DNA from: Stenotrophomonas maltophilia
GTDB lineage: Bacteria; Pseudomonadota; Gammaproteobacteria; Xanthomonadales; Xanthomonadaceae
Direction: 5' to 3'
Assembly: GCF_002205165.1 (NCBI RefSeq)
Contig: NZ_NIVS01000048.1
Location: 1-64,000 of the forward strand
Length of the DNA: 64,000 nt
Below, one piece after another: positions 7,664 to 16,443 of the stretch. The translations under genes were made by a program, and so were the position numbers. How positions within the stretch are numbered: the stretch's first letter is position 1; each line of letters starts with the position of its first letter. The notes beneath the pieces were generated by a model, which saw only the letters and a list, made by a program, of their open reading frames with translations, was not told the DNA's origin and ran no database searches.

Positions 7664-7719
7664 GGCGTCATAATACCGTCCCTCCGCGTGCTTCACCGCC
7701 GCCCCCGCCGGATCCGTAC

Positions 7720-8586
7720 ATGCACTATCTGGTTTTCAGCGTTCTCTGCAGCGTGCTGGTCTCGGTCCTGCTGAAGCTGGCGCCGCGCCAGCGGCTGGAC
7801 ATGCCGCAGGTGGTGACCTGGAATTACCTGGTCGCCAGCGTGCTCAGCGCGGTGCTGCTGCAGCCCTCGCTGGCCTCGCTGCAGACCGCGCATGCGCCGT
7901 GGGCCGCCCTGCTCTGCCTGGCCGTGGCGCTGCCGGCGATCTTCCTGATGATGGCCCGCGCGGTGACCCGCGCCGGGATCGTGCGCAGCGATGTGGCCCA
8001 GCGGTTGTCGCTGCTGCTGTCGCTGCTGGCTGCGTTCCTGGTGTTCGGGGAGACCGCCAACGGCTGGAAGCTGGCCGGCCTGGGGCTGGGCCTGCTGGCG
8101 ATTCTGGGCATCAGCGTGCGCCCGCGCGCCGGTGCGGCCGAGCCCTCCGGTGGGCGGGCCTGGCCATGGCTGCTGGCGGTGTGGGTGGGCTATGCCCTGG
8201 TCGACATCCTGCTCAAGCAAGTGGCGTTGTCCGGCACACCCTCGATGGCGGCACTGCTGGCCAGTTTCAGCCTGGCTTTCGTGCTGATGCTCATCCTGCA
8301 GCTATGGCGCCACGTGCGCGGTATCGCCCGCCTGCAGTGGCGCAACCTGGCCGGTGGCGCCCTGCTCGGCCTGCTCAACTTCGGCAACATCCTGTTCTAC
8401 GTGCGCGCGCACCAGCACCTGCCGGACAGCCCGGCGGTGGTGTTCGCCGGCATGAACATCGGGGTGGTGGTGCTGGGCGCGCTGGTGGGCATCGTCGGTT
8501 TCCGCGAGCGCACCAGTGTGTGGAGCCGGGTGGGCCTGGGGTTGGCCGTGGTGGCGATCGGGTTGATCGCGTGGGGAACGTGGTGA
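7720..8586 (+). CDS. EamA/DMT-family transporter
   Basis: A 288-residue inner-membrane protein with about nine to ten hydrophobic segments and an internal duplication typical of drug/metabolite transporters of the EamA type. The ATG at 7720 (MHYLVFSVL) starts in the first membrane helix; the upstream frame is proline-rich and non-membrane and is left out. It is divergent from the hydrolase-zapE operon. The substrate cannot be told from sequence. Confidence 0.85.
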   Translation: MHYLVFSVLCSVLVSVLLKLAPRQRLDMPQVVTWNYLVASVLSAVLLQPSLASLQTAHAPWAALLCLAVALPAIFLMMARAVTRAGIVRSDVAQRLSLLLSLLAAFLVFGETANGWKLAGLGLGLLAILGISVRPRAGAAEPSGGRAWPWLLAVWVGYALVDILLKQVALSGTPSMAALLASFSLAFVLMLILQLWRHVRGIARLQWRNLAGGALLGLLNFGNILFYVRAHQHLPDSPAVVFAGMNIGVVVLGALVGIVGFRERTSVWSRVGLGLAVVAIGLIAWGTW

Positions 8587-8632
8587 CTGGTTGATGAGCT
8601 GCCGGCCAGCGGCCAGCACTACCAAAGCAACG

Positions 8633-8656
8633 CGCCGGTGACCGGGCGCACCGGCG
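8633..8656. terminator. Hairpin between convergent transporter and nuclease genes
   Basis: Stem 8633-8640 with 8649-8656 (CGCCGGTG/CACCGGCG). There is no T run, so it may be only an mRNA 3'-end structure shared by the two convergent genes. Confidence 0.4.
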
Positions 8657-8677
8657 TGCCGGCGCACCCGTGCGGGA

Positions 8678-10123
8678 TCAGCGATCAAACCCCAGCAGCA
8701 ACGGATCATGGTCCGAACTGCGCCACGGGCCCGCTTCGTTGCGGTCGCGGTAGCCGACATCGTCGGCTTCATCGGCATTGATGTGCCACTCCGCCGCCGC
8801 GCGCAGGCGCTTGGCCATGCCCGGGCTCAACAGCGCATGGTCCAACCGACCGGTCATGCCGTTGTAGACGTAGCTGTAAGGCCGTTCGACCTTGGCCACC
8901 GCGAACGCATCCCGCCAGCCGGCCGCGTGCAGGGTGCGGATCGGGTCTTCCATCGCGTAGGCGTTGAAGTCGCCCAGCAGCACCGCATCGCGGGTGCCGG
9001 CGCCGGTCGGGTCGGTCGCCAGCCACTGGTCCAGTAGCATGGCCGAGGCGACCCGGGTGGCATTCCAGCAGGCCTGGCCGTCCTTCTGATCGGCATCGGC
9101 GCCGGTCGCGTCCGAGCAGCCCTTGGATTTGAAGTGGTTGGCCACGACCACGAACGGGGCGCCCTTGCCGGCACGGAAAGCCTGCGCCAGCGGCACGCGA
9201 CTGCGCTCGCCGAAGGGCTCTTTTTCCAGCACGGCGGGCGCGCCGACCGGGGTCACGCGCGAGGCGCGATAGATGATGCCGACCCGGATCGGGTTGTCAC
9301 CCGGGCCCTGCTTCGCGTCGATGAAACGCCAGTCGGCACCCTCACCTCGATCGGCATTGAGGGCGTCGACCAGCTGGGCGATGGCCGACTGCGGGCCGTA
9401 GCCGTCGTTCTCCAGTTCCATCAGTGCGGCGACATCGGCGCCGAGCGCGTTGATGGTGGCGACCAGCTTGGCTTTCTGCGCCTGGTGTTCGGCCAGGGTG
9501 CGGGCACCGCGCAGGGTCGGGTAGCCGCCGCCCTGGCCATCGCCGTTGAAGAAGTTCTCCAGGTTGAACGCCGCCACGTGCAGGGCGCCGGCCACCACCG
9601 GCACCGCCGGGCGCTCCAGCGCCGGCAGGTTCAGCGGGCGGGTCACCTGCAGACGCGGGTTGCCCTTGGGATCGATACGGACGGCGCCTTCCACATTGCG
9701 CAACACCATCCCGGTGCGCAGGTTCGCGGCCGCCGGCAGGTAGGCCACCGGGCCCGGGTCGCGGGCGTCACTGCCATCGTCGAGCACCAGCCGGCGGTGC
9801 AGGTTGTCGGCCACCACCTGGGCATGCCCGGCAGTGCCGGGTGCGGCCACTTCGCTGGGCTGCCAGAGGCGGCCGCCGAAGGCCACGGTCAACTCACCGA
9901 AACGCGACAGGCCATCGGTGCCGGCCAGGGTCAGCGGTGCGGCGATGCGCACCTGCTGGCCATCCAGCGTGCGCCAGTCGGTGGGCGGCGCGGTCAGGGT
10001 GACCGTGGCCGACGTGGTCGGCGCCGGGCGCACCTGCGGCGCGGTGGCGGGCTGCGGCTGGGCGGCATGGGCCGCGCCGGACAACGCCAGCGCGAGAGCG
10101 AACACGAGGGGGGTACGGCGCAT
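8678..10123 (-). CDS. Secreted ExeM/NucH-type endonuclease
   Basis: A 481-residue exported protein starting with a clear signal peptide (MRRTPLVFALALALSGAAHA). Residues ~40-165 form an OB-like N-terminal domain seen in extracellular nucleases of the ExeM/NucH group. From ~185 onwards it is an endonuclease/exonuclease/phosphatase domain, with FNLENFF, LMELEND, NHFKSKG, LLGDFNAY and SSDHDP supplying metal and catalytic residues. It likely degrades extracellular DNA for phosphate supply or biofilm turnover. Start 10123 is used because it begins the signal peptide; the 14 residues upstream do not improve it. Confidence 0.88.
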   Translation of the reverse strand: MRRTPLVFALALALSGAAHAAQPQPATAPQVRPAPTTSATVTLTAPPTDWRTLDGQQVRIAAPLTLAGTDGLSRFGELTVAFGGRLWQPSEVAAPGTAGHAQVVADNLHRRLVLDDGSDARDPGPVAYLPAAANLRTGMVLRNVEGAVRIDPKGNPRLQVTRPLNLPALERPAVPVVAGALHVAAFNLENFFNGDGQGGGYPTLRGARTLAEHQAQKAKLVATINALGADVAALMELENDGYGPQSAIAQLVDALNADRGEGADWRFIDAKQGPGDNPIRVGIIYRASRVTPVGAPAVLEKEPFGERSRVPLAQAFRAGKGAPFVVVANHFKSKGCSDATGADADQKDGQACWNATRVASAMLLDQWLATDPTGAGTRDAVLLGDFNAYAMEDPIRTLHAAGWRDAFAVAKVERPYSYVYNGMTGRLDHALLSPGMAKRLRAAAEWHINADEADDVGYRDRNEAGPWRSSDHDPLLLGFDR

Positions 10124-10173
10124 CGGAAGCAGGACTCCAGGGAAGTGCGACAAGGCTAACCACATAACGTGAA

Positions 10174-10193
10174 ACGCCGCCCTTCGGCGGCGT
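10174..10193 (-). terminator. Hairpin downstream of cytochrome c5 gene
   Basis: Stem 10174-10181 with 10186-10193 (ACGCCGCC and complement), 4-nt loop, followed by TTT on the minus strand. It is a weak rho-independent terminator for the cytochrome gene. Confidence 0.55.
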
Positions 10194-10217
10194 CGGTGGC
10201 CTGATCCGGCAAAGCCG

Positions 10218-10736
10218 TCATTTCAGGTTGGCGAGCATCCAATCGACCGTGGCATGGATCTGCTCCTCGGTCAGCGCCGGATTACCGCCCTTGGGCGGCA
10301 TGATGCCACCGTCCGGGCCGGTATAGCCCTCCACGGCATGCTTGTAGAGCGTGTCCTTGCCCTGGGCGATGCGCGCATCCCAATGGCTGTGGTCCAGCGT
10401 GGGCGCATTGCCGACGCCATTGGTATGGCAGGCGGTGCAGAGGTTGTCGAAGATCACCTTGCCATCGGTGGTGCCGCCATAGGCGACCTGCGAGGCGGCT
10501 TTGACCAGCGCCGCGGCATGGGCCGCGGCCTGCGCGGCGGCACCGGTGCTGCCGGCATAGACCGCACCGGCCGGCGCGATGCGCTGCTCGGTACGTTTGG
10601 CCGCCATCGGCGAGACTTCAGGGGGAATGCTGGTATGCAGGTAGGCCGCAAAGAGGATGAGGCCGAGTGTGATGGCCATCAGCAGCGCGATGACCATGGA
10701 AAAGCGTTTCAGGAACTCGAGGTCGTAATTCCGCAC
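10218..10736 (-). CDS. Membrane-anchored cytochrome c5
   Basis: A 172-residue class I c-type cytochrome. One N-terminal membrane helix (residues ~12-32) remains as an anchor, followed by an Ala-rich linker (~55-85) and a cytochrome domain with the haem site C100-T-A-C103-H104. The likely axial ligand is Met146 in GIMPPKGG, a motif typical of cytochrome c5. It should carry electrons in the periplasm between respiratory complexes and a terminal oxidase or reductase. It stands alone, with a hairpin behind it. Confidence 0.88.
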   Translation of the reverse strand: MRNYDLEFLKRFSMVIALLMAITLGLILFAAYLHTSIPPEVSPMAAKRTEQRIAPAGAVYAGSTGAAAQAAAHAAALVKAASQVAYGGTTDGKVIFDNLCTACHTNGVGNAPTLDHSHWDARIAQGKDTLYKHAVEGYTGPDGGIMPPKGGNPALTEEQIHATVDWMLANLK

Positions 10737-10850
10737 TCTCTATACCCCTGGCTGGTAGTCGTTGGACCACGGCTTGTCGGCCGAGTATGACCAGCGTCGG
10801 CGGCGCTGCGCAAGCGACCCGCCGGTGTCGCAATGCAGCATCGGCGCGGC

Positions 10851-11456
10851 TCAGGCGCCGGCGGCACGCAGGCAGAAAATACAGATCGACTCGACCAGCG
10901 CGTCTTCGTCGCCATGCGCGTCGCGGCTGAGCGCGGTCGGGCCGACCAGCGCCTCGGTGAACGCGCCCACGATGCAGGCCGCTGCGACATGCGTGTCCTG
11001 CTGCGGGAAGGTGCCCGCCTCCACGCCATCGGCGACGATGCGCCGGAACACATCGCCGAACAGACGGCGGCAGCGGATGCGCTCGGCTTCCACTTCCGGG
11101 TCGACCGGCTCGGCGATGAAGGCATAGGCCAGCCCGGGGCCGGCCAGCGCGCGGCGCACGAAGGCGGTGATCGCCCGGCGCAGGCGCTCGGGCGCGGGCA
11201 GCGGCTCGGCCGCGATCCCCTCGAAGATGCGCAGTTCGTGCTCGACGGCGGCGGTGAGCACCTCCACGAACAGTTCGGCCTTGGAGGGGAAGTGCCGGTA
11301 GATCAGCCCGGTGGAGACCCCGGCTTCGGCCGCCACCGCGGTCACCGGGGCGTTGCGGTAGCCGCCGGCCGCCACCAGCGCGCGGGTCGCCAGCAGGATG
11401 CGTTCGCGGGCGCCGGCAAGGCGTTCTTCCATCAGGGCGGAGCGTTTATAGGCCAT
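10851..11456 (-). CDS. TetR-family regulator of the liu genes (predicted)
   Basis: A 201-residue TetR-type repressor. The N-terminal helix-turn-helix spans about residues 17-62 (VTAVAAEAGVSTGLIYRHF), and the rest is the helical ligand domain. It is divergent from liuA, with a 146-bp shared regulatory region containing two nested AT-rich palindromes at 11471-11493. A TetR-type regulator (LiuQ) of branched-chain acyl-CoA catabolism is known in proteobacteria, so control of liuABD is the natural inference; the effector would be an acyl-CoA of the leucine pathway. Confidence 0.85.
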   Translation of the reverse strand: MAYKRSALMEERLAGARERILLATRALVAAGGYRNAPVTAVAAEAGVSTGLIYRHFPSKAELFVEVLTAAVEHELRIFEGIAAEPLPAPERLRRAITAFVRRALAGPGLAYAFIAEPVDPEVEAERIRCRRLFGDVFRRIVADGVEAGTFPQQDTHVAAACIVGAFTEALVGPTALSRDAHGDEDALVESICIFCLRAAGA

Positions 11457-11470
11457 TTGTTGATTCTATG

Positions 11471-11493
11471 TTCAATTTTTGAATTTGTATTCA
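11471..11493. promoter_or_regulatory. Nested palindromes, candidate TetR operator
   Basis: TTCAA-N3-TTGAA at 11471-11483 overlaps TGAAT-N4-ATTCA at 11480-11493. Both lie 15-37 bp from the regulator start codon in an AT-rich patch within very GC-rich surroundings, as expected for an autorepressing operator in a divergent promoter. Confidence 0.45.
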
Positions 11494-11602
11494 CTTCTTT
11501 GTCGAACCCGGCTACGCTGGGGGTACATCGCCCGCGGGACGGCCCTGTCAGCCCGTCCATCCCTCCCGGCGCGTCCCATCCCTTGTTGTTGCGGAGTCGC
11601 CC

Positions 11603-12766
11603 ATGCACGTCCCGACCATGAACTTCGATCTCGGCGAAGAGATCGACCTGCTGCGCCAGAGCGTGGCCCATTTTGCCTCCGCTGAAATCGCCCCGCTGGC
11701 GGCCAAGGCCGACGAAGAGAATCTGTTCCCCAATGCGCTGTGGCGCAAGCTCGGCGAACAGGGCCTGCTCGGCCTGACCGTGGAAGAGGAATACGGCGGC
11801 AGCGGCATGGGCTACCTCGCGCACGTGGTGGCGATGGAAGAGATCTCGCGCGCCTCCGGCGGCATCGCGCTGTCCTACGGCGCGCACTCCAACCTGTGCG
11901 TGAACCAGCTGCGCAAGAACGGCAACGAAGACCAGAAGCAGCGCTACCTGCCCGGCCTGTGCAGCGGCGAGCTGGTCGGCGCGCTGGCGATGAGCGAGCC
12001 GGGCGCCGGCTCGGACGTGGTCTCGATGAAGCTGCGCGCGGATAAGCGCGGCGATCATTACGTGCTCAACGGCAACAAGATGTGGATCACCAACGGCCCG
12101 GATGCCGATGTACTGGTGGTCTATGCCAAGACCGATCCCGATGCAGGTGCCAAGGGCATCACCGCGTTCCTGATCGAGAAGGGCATGAAGGGCTTCTCCA
12201 CCGCGCAGAAGCTGGACAAGCTGGGCATGCGCGGCTCCAACACCTGCGAGCTGGTGTTCGAGGATTGCGAAGTGCCCGAAGCCAACGTGCTCGGCGTGGT
12301 CGGCGGTGGCGTCAAGGTGCTGATGTCCGGTCTGGACTATGAGCGCGTGGTGCTCTCCGGTGGCCCGCTCGGCCTGATGGCTGCGGCGATGGACGTGGTG
12401 ATGCCGTACGTGCACGAGCGCAAGCAGTTCGGCGAGGCGATCGGCACCTTCCAGCTGATCCAGGCCAAGCTGGCCGACATGTACGTGGGCCTCAACGCCT
12501 GCCGCGCCTATGTGTACGCGGTGGCACGCGCCTGCGACCAGGGCCGCACCACGCGCCAGGACGCAGCCGGCGCGATCCTGTATTCGGCCGAGAAGGCCAC
12601 CTGGCTGACCGGCCAGGCGATCCAGATCCTGGGCGGCAACGGCTACATCAACGAGTACCCGACCGGACGGCTGTGGCGCGATGCCAAGCTGTATGAAATC
12701 GGCGCCGGCACCTCGGAGATCCGCCGCATGCTGATCGGCCGCGAACTGTTCCAGCGCACCAAGTAA
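11603..12766 (+). CDS. liuA: Isovaleryl-CoA dehydrogenase
   Basis: A 387-residue FAD acyl-CoA dehydrogenase that converts isovaleryl-CoA to 3-methylcrotonyl-CoA in leucine catabolism. The substrate class is told by the catalytic base. The usual Glu of the YEGT loop is Ala368 here (YEIGAGT), and Glu247 in [12 protein letters not shown] takes the alternative position characteristic of isovaleryl-CoA dehydrogenases. FAD-binding segments [12 protein letters not shown] and MWITNG are intact. Electrons pass to ETF and then to the ETF-quinone oxidoreductase encoded at 53031. It leads the liuA-liuB-liuD operon (10-nt gap to liuB). The in-frame ATG at residue 6 is an alternative start. Confidence 0.93.
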   Translation: MHVPTMNFDLGEEIDLLRQSVAHFASAEIAPLAAKADEENLFPNALWRKLGEQGLLGLTVEEEYGGSGMGYLAHVVAMEEISRASGGIALSYGAHSNLCVNQLRKNGNEDQKQRYLPGLCSGELVGALAMSEPGAGSDVVSMKLRADKRGDHYVLNGNKMWITNGPDADVLVVYAKTDPDAGAKGITAFLIEKGMKGFSTAQKLDKLGMRGSNTCELVFEDCEVPEANVLGVVGGGVKVLMSGLDYERVVLSGGPLGLMAAAMDVVMPYVHERKQFGEAIGTFQLIQAKLADMYVGLNACRAYVYAVARACDQGRTTRQDAAGAILYSAEKATWLTGQAIQILGGNGYINEYPTGRLWRDAKLYEIGAGTSEIRRMLIGRELFQRTK

Positions 12767-12776
12767 GGGCCCTGCC

Positions 12777-14387
12777 ATGACCGTACTGAGCACCCAGCTG
12801 CAACCGGGCAGCGACACCTTCGAGGCCAACCGCGCCGCGCTGCAGGCGGTGGTCGACGACCTGCGCGCCACCCTGGCGCAGACCGCGCTGGGCGGCAGCG
12901 AAGCGGCACGCGCCAAGCACACCGCGCGCGGCAAGCTGCTGGTGCGCGACCGCATCGATGCCCTGCTCGATCCGGGCAGCGCCTTCCTGGAAATCGCTCC
13001 GCTGGCCGCACACGGCATGTACGGCGATCCGATCCCCAGCGCCGGCGTGGTGGCCGGCATCGGCCGGGTCTCGGGTGTGGAGTGCGTGATCGTGGCCAAC
13101 GATGCCACGGTCAAGGGTGGCACCTACTACCCGATGACGGTCAAGAAGCACCTGCGCGCGCAGGAAGTAGCCGAACAGAACCGCCTGCCCTGCATCTACC
13201 TGGTGGATTCGGGCGGTGCGTTCCTGCCGCTGCAGGACGAGGTGTTCCCGGACCGCGATCATTTCGGCCGCATCTTCTACAACCAGGCCAACCTGTCCGC
13301 GCAGGGCATCCCGCAGATCGCCTGCGTGATGGGCAGCTGCACCGCCGGTGGCGCCTACGTGCCGGCGATGAGCGATGAAACGGTGATCGTGCGCGAGCAG
13401 GGCACCATCTTCCTCGGCGGCCCGCCGCTGGTGAAAGCGGCCACCGGTGAAGTGGTCACCGCCGAAGAACTGGGCGGTGCCGATGTGCACACGCGCATCT
13501 CCGGCGTGGCCGACCATATGGCCGACAACGACCTGCAGGCGCTGGCCCGGGTCCGCGCGATCATCGCCCAGCTCAACTGGCGCAAGCCCGAGCCGGCGCT
13601 GGCGGTGCAGGCCCCGGTGGAACCACGGCATCCGGCCCACGAGCTGTACGGCGTAATCCCGGCCGACACGCGCAAACCCTACGACGTGCGCGAAGTGATC
13701 CTGCGTTTGGTCGACGATTCGCGCTTCGACGAGTTCAAGCCGCGCTACGGCAACACCCTGGTCACCGGCTTCGCGCATCTGCACGGCTACCCGGTCGGCA
13801 TCATCGCCAACAACGGCATCCTGTTCTCCGAGTCCGCGCTGAAGGGCGCGCACTTCATCGAACTGTGCACGCAGCGCGGCATTCCGCTGGTGTTCCTGCA
13901 GAACATCACCGGCTTCATGGTCGGCCGCAAGTACGAGCACGGCGGCATCGCCAAGGACGGGGCCAAGCTGGTGATGGCCGTGGCCTGCGCCAAGGTGCCC
14001 AAGTTCACCGTGGTGATCGGCGGCTCGTTCGGTGCCGGCAACTACGGCATGTGCGGCCGCGCCTACTCGCCCAACTTCCTGTGGATGTGGCCGAACGCGC
14101 GCATCGGGGTGATGGGTGGCGAGCAGGCCGCCAGCGTGCTGGCCACGGTCAAGCGCGATGGCATCGAAGCCAAGGGCGGGCAGTGGTCGGCCGAGGAAGA
14201 AGACGGCTTCAAATCGCCGATCCGCGAGCAGTTCGAATCGCAGGGCCACCCGTACTACGCCAGCGCCCGGCTCTGGGATGACGGCGTGATCGATCCGGCC
14301 GACACCCGTCGTGTGCTGGGCCTGGCGCTGTCGGCCAGCCTCAACGCCCCGGCGAAGAAGACCGACTTCGGCGTGTTCCGCATGTAA
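12777..14387 (+). CDS. liuB: Methylcrotonoyl-CoA carboxylase, carboxyltransferase (beta) subunit
   Basis: A 536-residue biotin-dependent carboxyltransferase subunit that moves CO2 from carboxybiotin to 3-methylcrotonyl-CoA. The two crotonase-fold halves are visible. The N-half has [17 protein letters not shown] and [16 protein letters not shown]; the C-half has [31 protein letters not shown] and [16 protein letters not shown]. These match methylcrotonyl-CoA rather than propionyl-CoA carboxylase. It is between liuA and liuD in one operon. The usual hydratase gene liuC does not follow it here. Confidence 0.93.
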   Translation: MTVLSTQLQPGSDTFEANRAALQAVVDDLRATLAQTALGGSEAARAKHTARGKLLVRDRIDALLDPGSAFLEIAPLAAHGMYGDPIPSAGVVAGIGRVSGVECVIVANDATVKGGTYYPMTVKKHLRAQEVAEQNRLPCIYLVDSGGAFLPLQDEVFPDRDHFGRIFYNQANLSAQGIPQIACVMGSCTAGGAYVPAMSDETVIVREQGTIFLGGPPLVKAATGEVVTAEELGGADVHTRISGVADHMADNDLQALARVRAIIAQLNWRKPEPALAVQAPVEPRHPAHELYGVIPADTRKPYDVREVILRLVDDSRFDEFKPRYGNTLVTGFAHLHGYPVGIIANNGILFSESALKGAHFIELCTQRGIPLVFLQNITGFMVGRKYEHGGIAKDGAKLVMAVACAKVPKFTVVIGGSFGAGNYGMCGRAYSPNFLWMWPNARIGVMGGEQAASVLATVKRDGIEAKGGQWSAEEEDGFKSPIREQFESQGHPYYASARLWDDGVIDPADTRRVLGLALSASLNAPAKKTDFGVFRM

Positions 14388-14442
14388 TGCACGGGCGGTG
14401 CCGCCTGGCACCGCCGCCCCTGGCCCGCGCAACGAGACCACC

Positions 14443-16425
14443 ATGTTCACCAAGATCCTGATCGCCAACCGTGGCGAAATCGCCTGCCGCGTCATCGCCA
14501 CCTGCCAGCGCCTGGGCATCGCCACCGTGGCGGTGTATTCCGACGCCGACCGCAACGCGCGCCACGTGCGCCTGGCCGACGAGGCCATTGCGATCGGCCC
14601 GGCGCCGGCGCGTGAGAGCTACCTGCGTGGCGACGCCATCCTGGCCGCCGCCCGCCGCACCGGCGCGCAGGCGATCCATCCCGGCTACGGCTTCCTCTCG
14701 GAGAACGCCGGTTTCGCGCAAGCCTGCGCCGAGGCCGGCATCGTGTTCATCGGCCCCTCCGCTGCGGCGATCCGCGCGATGGGCGACAAGAGCGCGGCCA
14801 AGGCGCTGATGCAGCAGGCCGGCGTGCCGCTGACCCCCGGCTACCACGGCGACGAGCAGATCCCCGAATTCCTGCGCAAGCAGGCCGACAGCATCGGCTA
14901 CCCGGTGCTGATCAAGGCCAGCGCCGGCGGCGGTGGCAAGGGCATGCGCCGCGTGGACGACAGTGCGACCTTCACCGAGGCGCTGGCCAGCTGCCAGCGT
15001 GAGGCGCAGTCGGCGTTCGGCAACGCACACGTGCTGGTGGAGAAGTATGTCGAACGCCCGCGCCACATCGAGATCCAGGTGTTCGGCGACAGCCACGGCA
15101 ACGTGGTGTACCTGTTCGAGCGCGACTGCTCGGTGCAGCGCCGCCATCAGAAGGTGCTCGAAGAAGCGCCTGCCCCCGGCATGACGCCCGAGCGCCGCGC
15201 CGCGATGGGCAAGGCCGCCGTCGATGCCGCGCGCGCGGTCAACTACGTCGGCGCGGGCACGGTGGAGTTCATCGCCGGCCCCGATGGCGATTTCTACTTC
15301 ATGGAAATGAACACCCGCCTGCAGGTGGAGCACCCGGTCACCGAGTGCATCACCGGCACCGACCTGGTCGAGTGGCAGCTGCGCGTGGCCAGCGGTGAGC
15401 CGCTGCCGCTGCAGCAGGATCAGCTGCAGATCCGCGGGCATGCACTGGAAGCCCGCCTGTACGCCGAAGACGCCGACCGCGGTTTCCTGCCGTCCACCGG
15501 CACCCTGCGCCACCTGCGCCTGCCGGCCAACACCGCGCACGTGCGCGTGGATGCCGGTGTCGAACAGGGCGATGCGATCACCCCGTTCTACGACCCGATG
15601 ATCGCCAAGCTGATCGTCTGGGATGTCGACCGCGATGCCGCGCTGCGCCGCATGCAGCAGGCCTTGGCCGAGTGCGAAGTGGTCGGCGTGACCACCAATG
15701 CGGCCTTCCTGCGCCGGCTGGTCATGACCGATTCGTTTACCCAGGCCAAGCTGGATACCGCGCTGATCGAGCGCGAGCAGGCCGCCCTGGCGCCCAACGA
15801 CGGCGACAGCGATCCGGCGCTCTGGGCGCTGGCCGCGATTGCCGGCGTAGCGACCAGCGAGGCTGCCAGCCGTGATGCGCGTGACCCACACTCGCCGTGG
15901 CAGGCCCAGGATGGCTGGCGCCTGGGCGCGGCGGCCGCGCGCGCGCTGACGCTGGAGCACCGGGGTGCCCAGCGCAGTGTGGCCGTGCAGGGTGCGGGCG
16001 AACAGTGGACCGTCCACATGGACGGCAACACGCTGCAGGGCAGCGGCCGCCTGGCCGGTGACGCGCTGCGCGTGCAGATCGGCGAGCAGCTGCACCGTGC
16101 CACCGTCATCCGCGATGGCAACGACCTCTATCTGTTCGGCAGCGAAGGCGTGCAGCGCTTCACGCTGCATGATCCGGTCAGCGAAGCGGACCAGTCCGTT
16201 GCCGATGCCGGCAGCCTGGTCGCGCCGATGCCGGGCCGTATCGTTGCCACGCTGGTGGCGCCGGGCACGGCGGTCAAACGCGGCGCGCCGCTGCTGGTGC
16301 TGGAGGCGATGAAGATGGAGCACACGCTGCAGGCACCGGCCGATGGCACCGTGCAGGGTTACCGGGTCAAGGCCGGGGATCAGGTGGGTGATGGGGCGGT
16401 GCTGGTGGATTTCGAGGCGGGCTGA
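14443..16425 (+). CDS. liuD: Methylcrotonoyl-CoA carboxylase, biotin-containing (alpha) subunit
   Basis: A 660-residue subunit with an N-terminal biotin carboxylase (residues ~1-450, beginning FTKILIANRGEIACRVI; ATP-grasp KASAGGGGKGMR; EMNTRLQVEHPVTE) and a C-terminal biotinyl domain. The biotin attachment site EAMKMEH places the modified lysine at about residue 624. It uses ATP and bicarbonate to charge biotin for LiuB. The start at 14443 is the family start; the longer open frame overlaps liuB out of phase. A terminator hairpin overlaps its stop codon. Confidence 0.94.
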   Translation: MFTKILIANRGEIACRVIATCQRLGIATVAVYSDADRNARHVRLADEAIAIGPAPARESYLRGDAILAAARRTGAQAIHPGYGFLSENAGFAQACAEAGIVFIGPSAAAIRAMGDKSAAKALMQQAGVPLTPGYHGDEQIPEFLRKQADSIGYPVLIKASAGGGGKGMRRVDDSATFTEALASCQREAQSAFGNAHVLVEKYVERPRHIEIQVFGDSHGNVVYLFERDCSVQRRHQKVLEEAPAPGMTPERRAAMGKAAVDAARAVNYVGAGTVEFIAGPDGDFYFMEMNTRLQVEHPVTECITGTDLVEWQLRVASGEPLPLQQDQLQIRGHALEARLYAEDADRGFLPSTGTLRHLRLPANTAHVRVDAGVEQGDAITPFYDPMIAKLIVWDVDRDAALRRMQQALAECEVVGVTTNAAFLRRLVMTDSFTQAKLDTALIEREQAALAPNDGDSDPALWALAAIAGVATSEAASRDARDPHSPWQAQDGWRLGAAAARALTLEHRGAQRSVAVQGAGEQWTVHMDGNTLQGSGRLAGDALRVQIGEQLHRATVIRDGNDLYLFGSEGVQRFTLHDPVSEADQSVADAGSLVAPMPGRIVATLVAPGTAVKRGAPLLVLEAMKMEHTLQAPADGTVQGYRVKAGDQVGDGAVLVDFEAG

Positions 16426-16436
16426 GGCCCGCCTCG
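16413..16436. terminator. Terminator between liuD and the dehydrogenase gene
   Basis: A perfect 10-bp stem (16413-16422 with 16427-16436), loop TGAG, includes the liuD stop codon and is followed by TTGT. It can serve both convergent genes; the next stop codon is at 16444. Confidence 0.6.
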
Positions 16437-16443
16437 TTGTCGC

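Noticed and set aside
12648-14588. Long minus-strand open frame opposite liuB (646 codons)
   Set aside because: Antisense shadow of a well-conserved GC-rich gene; protein is His/Arg/Ala rich without any family pattern.
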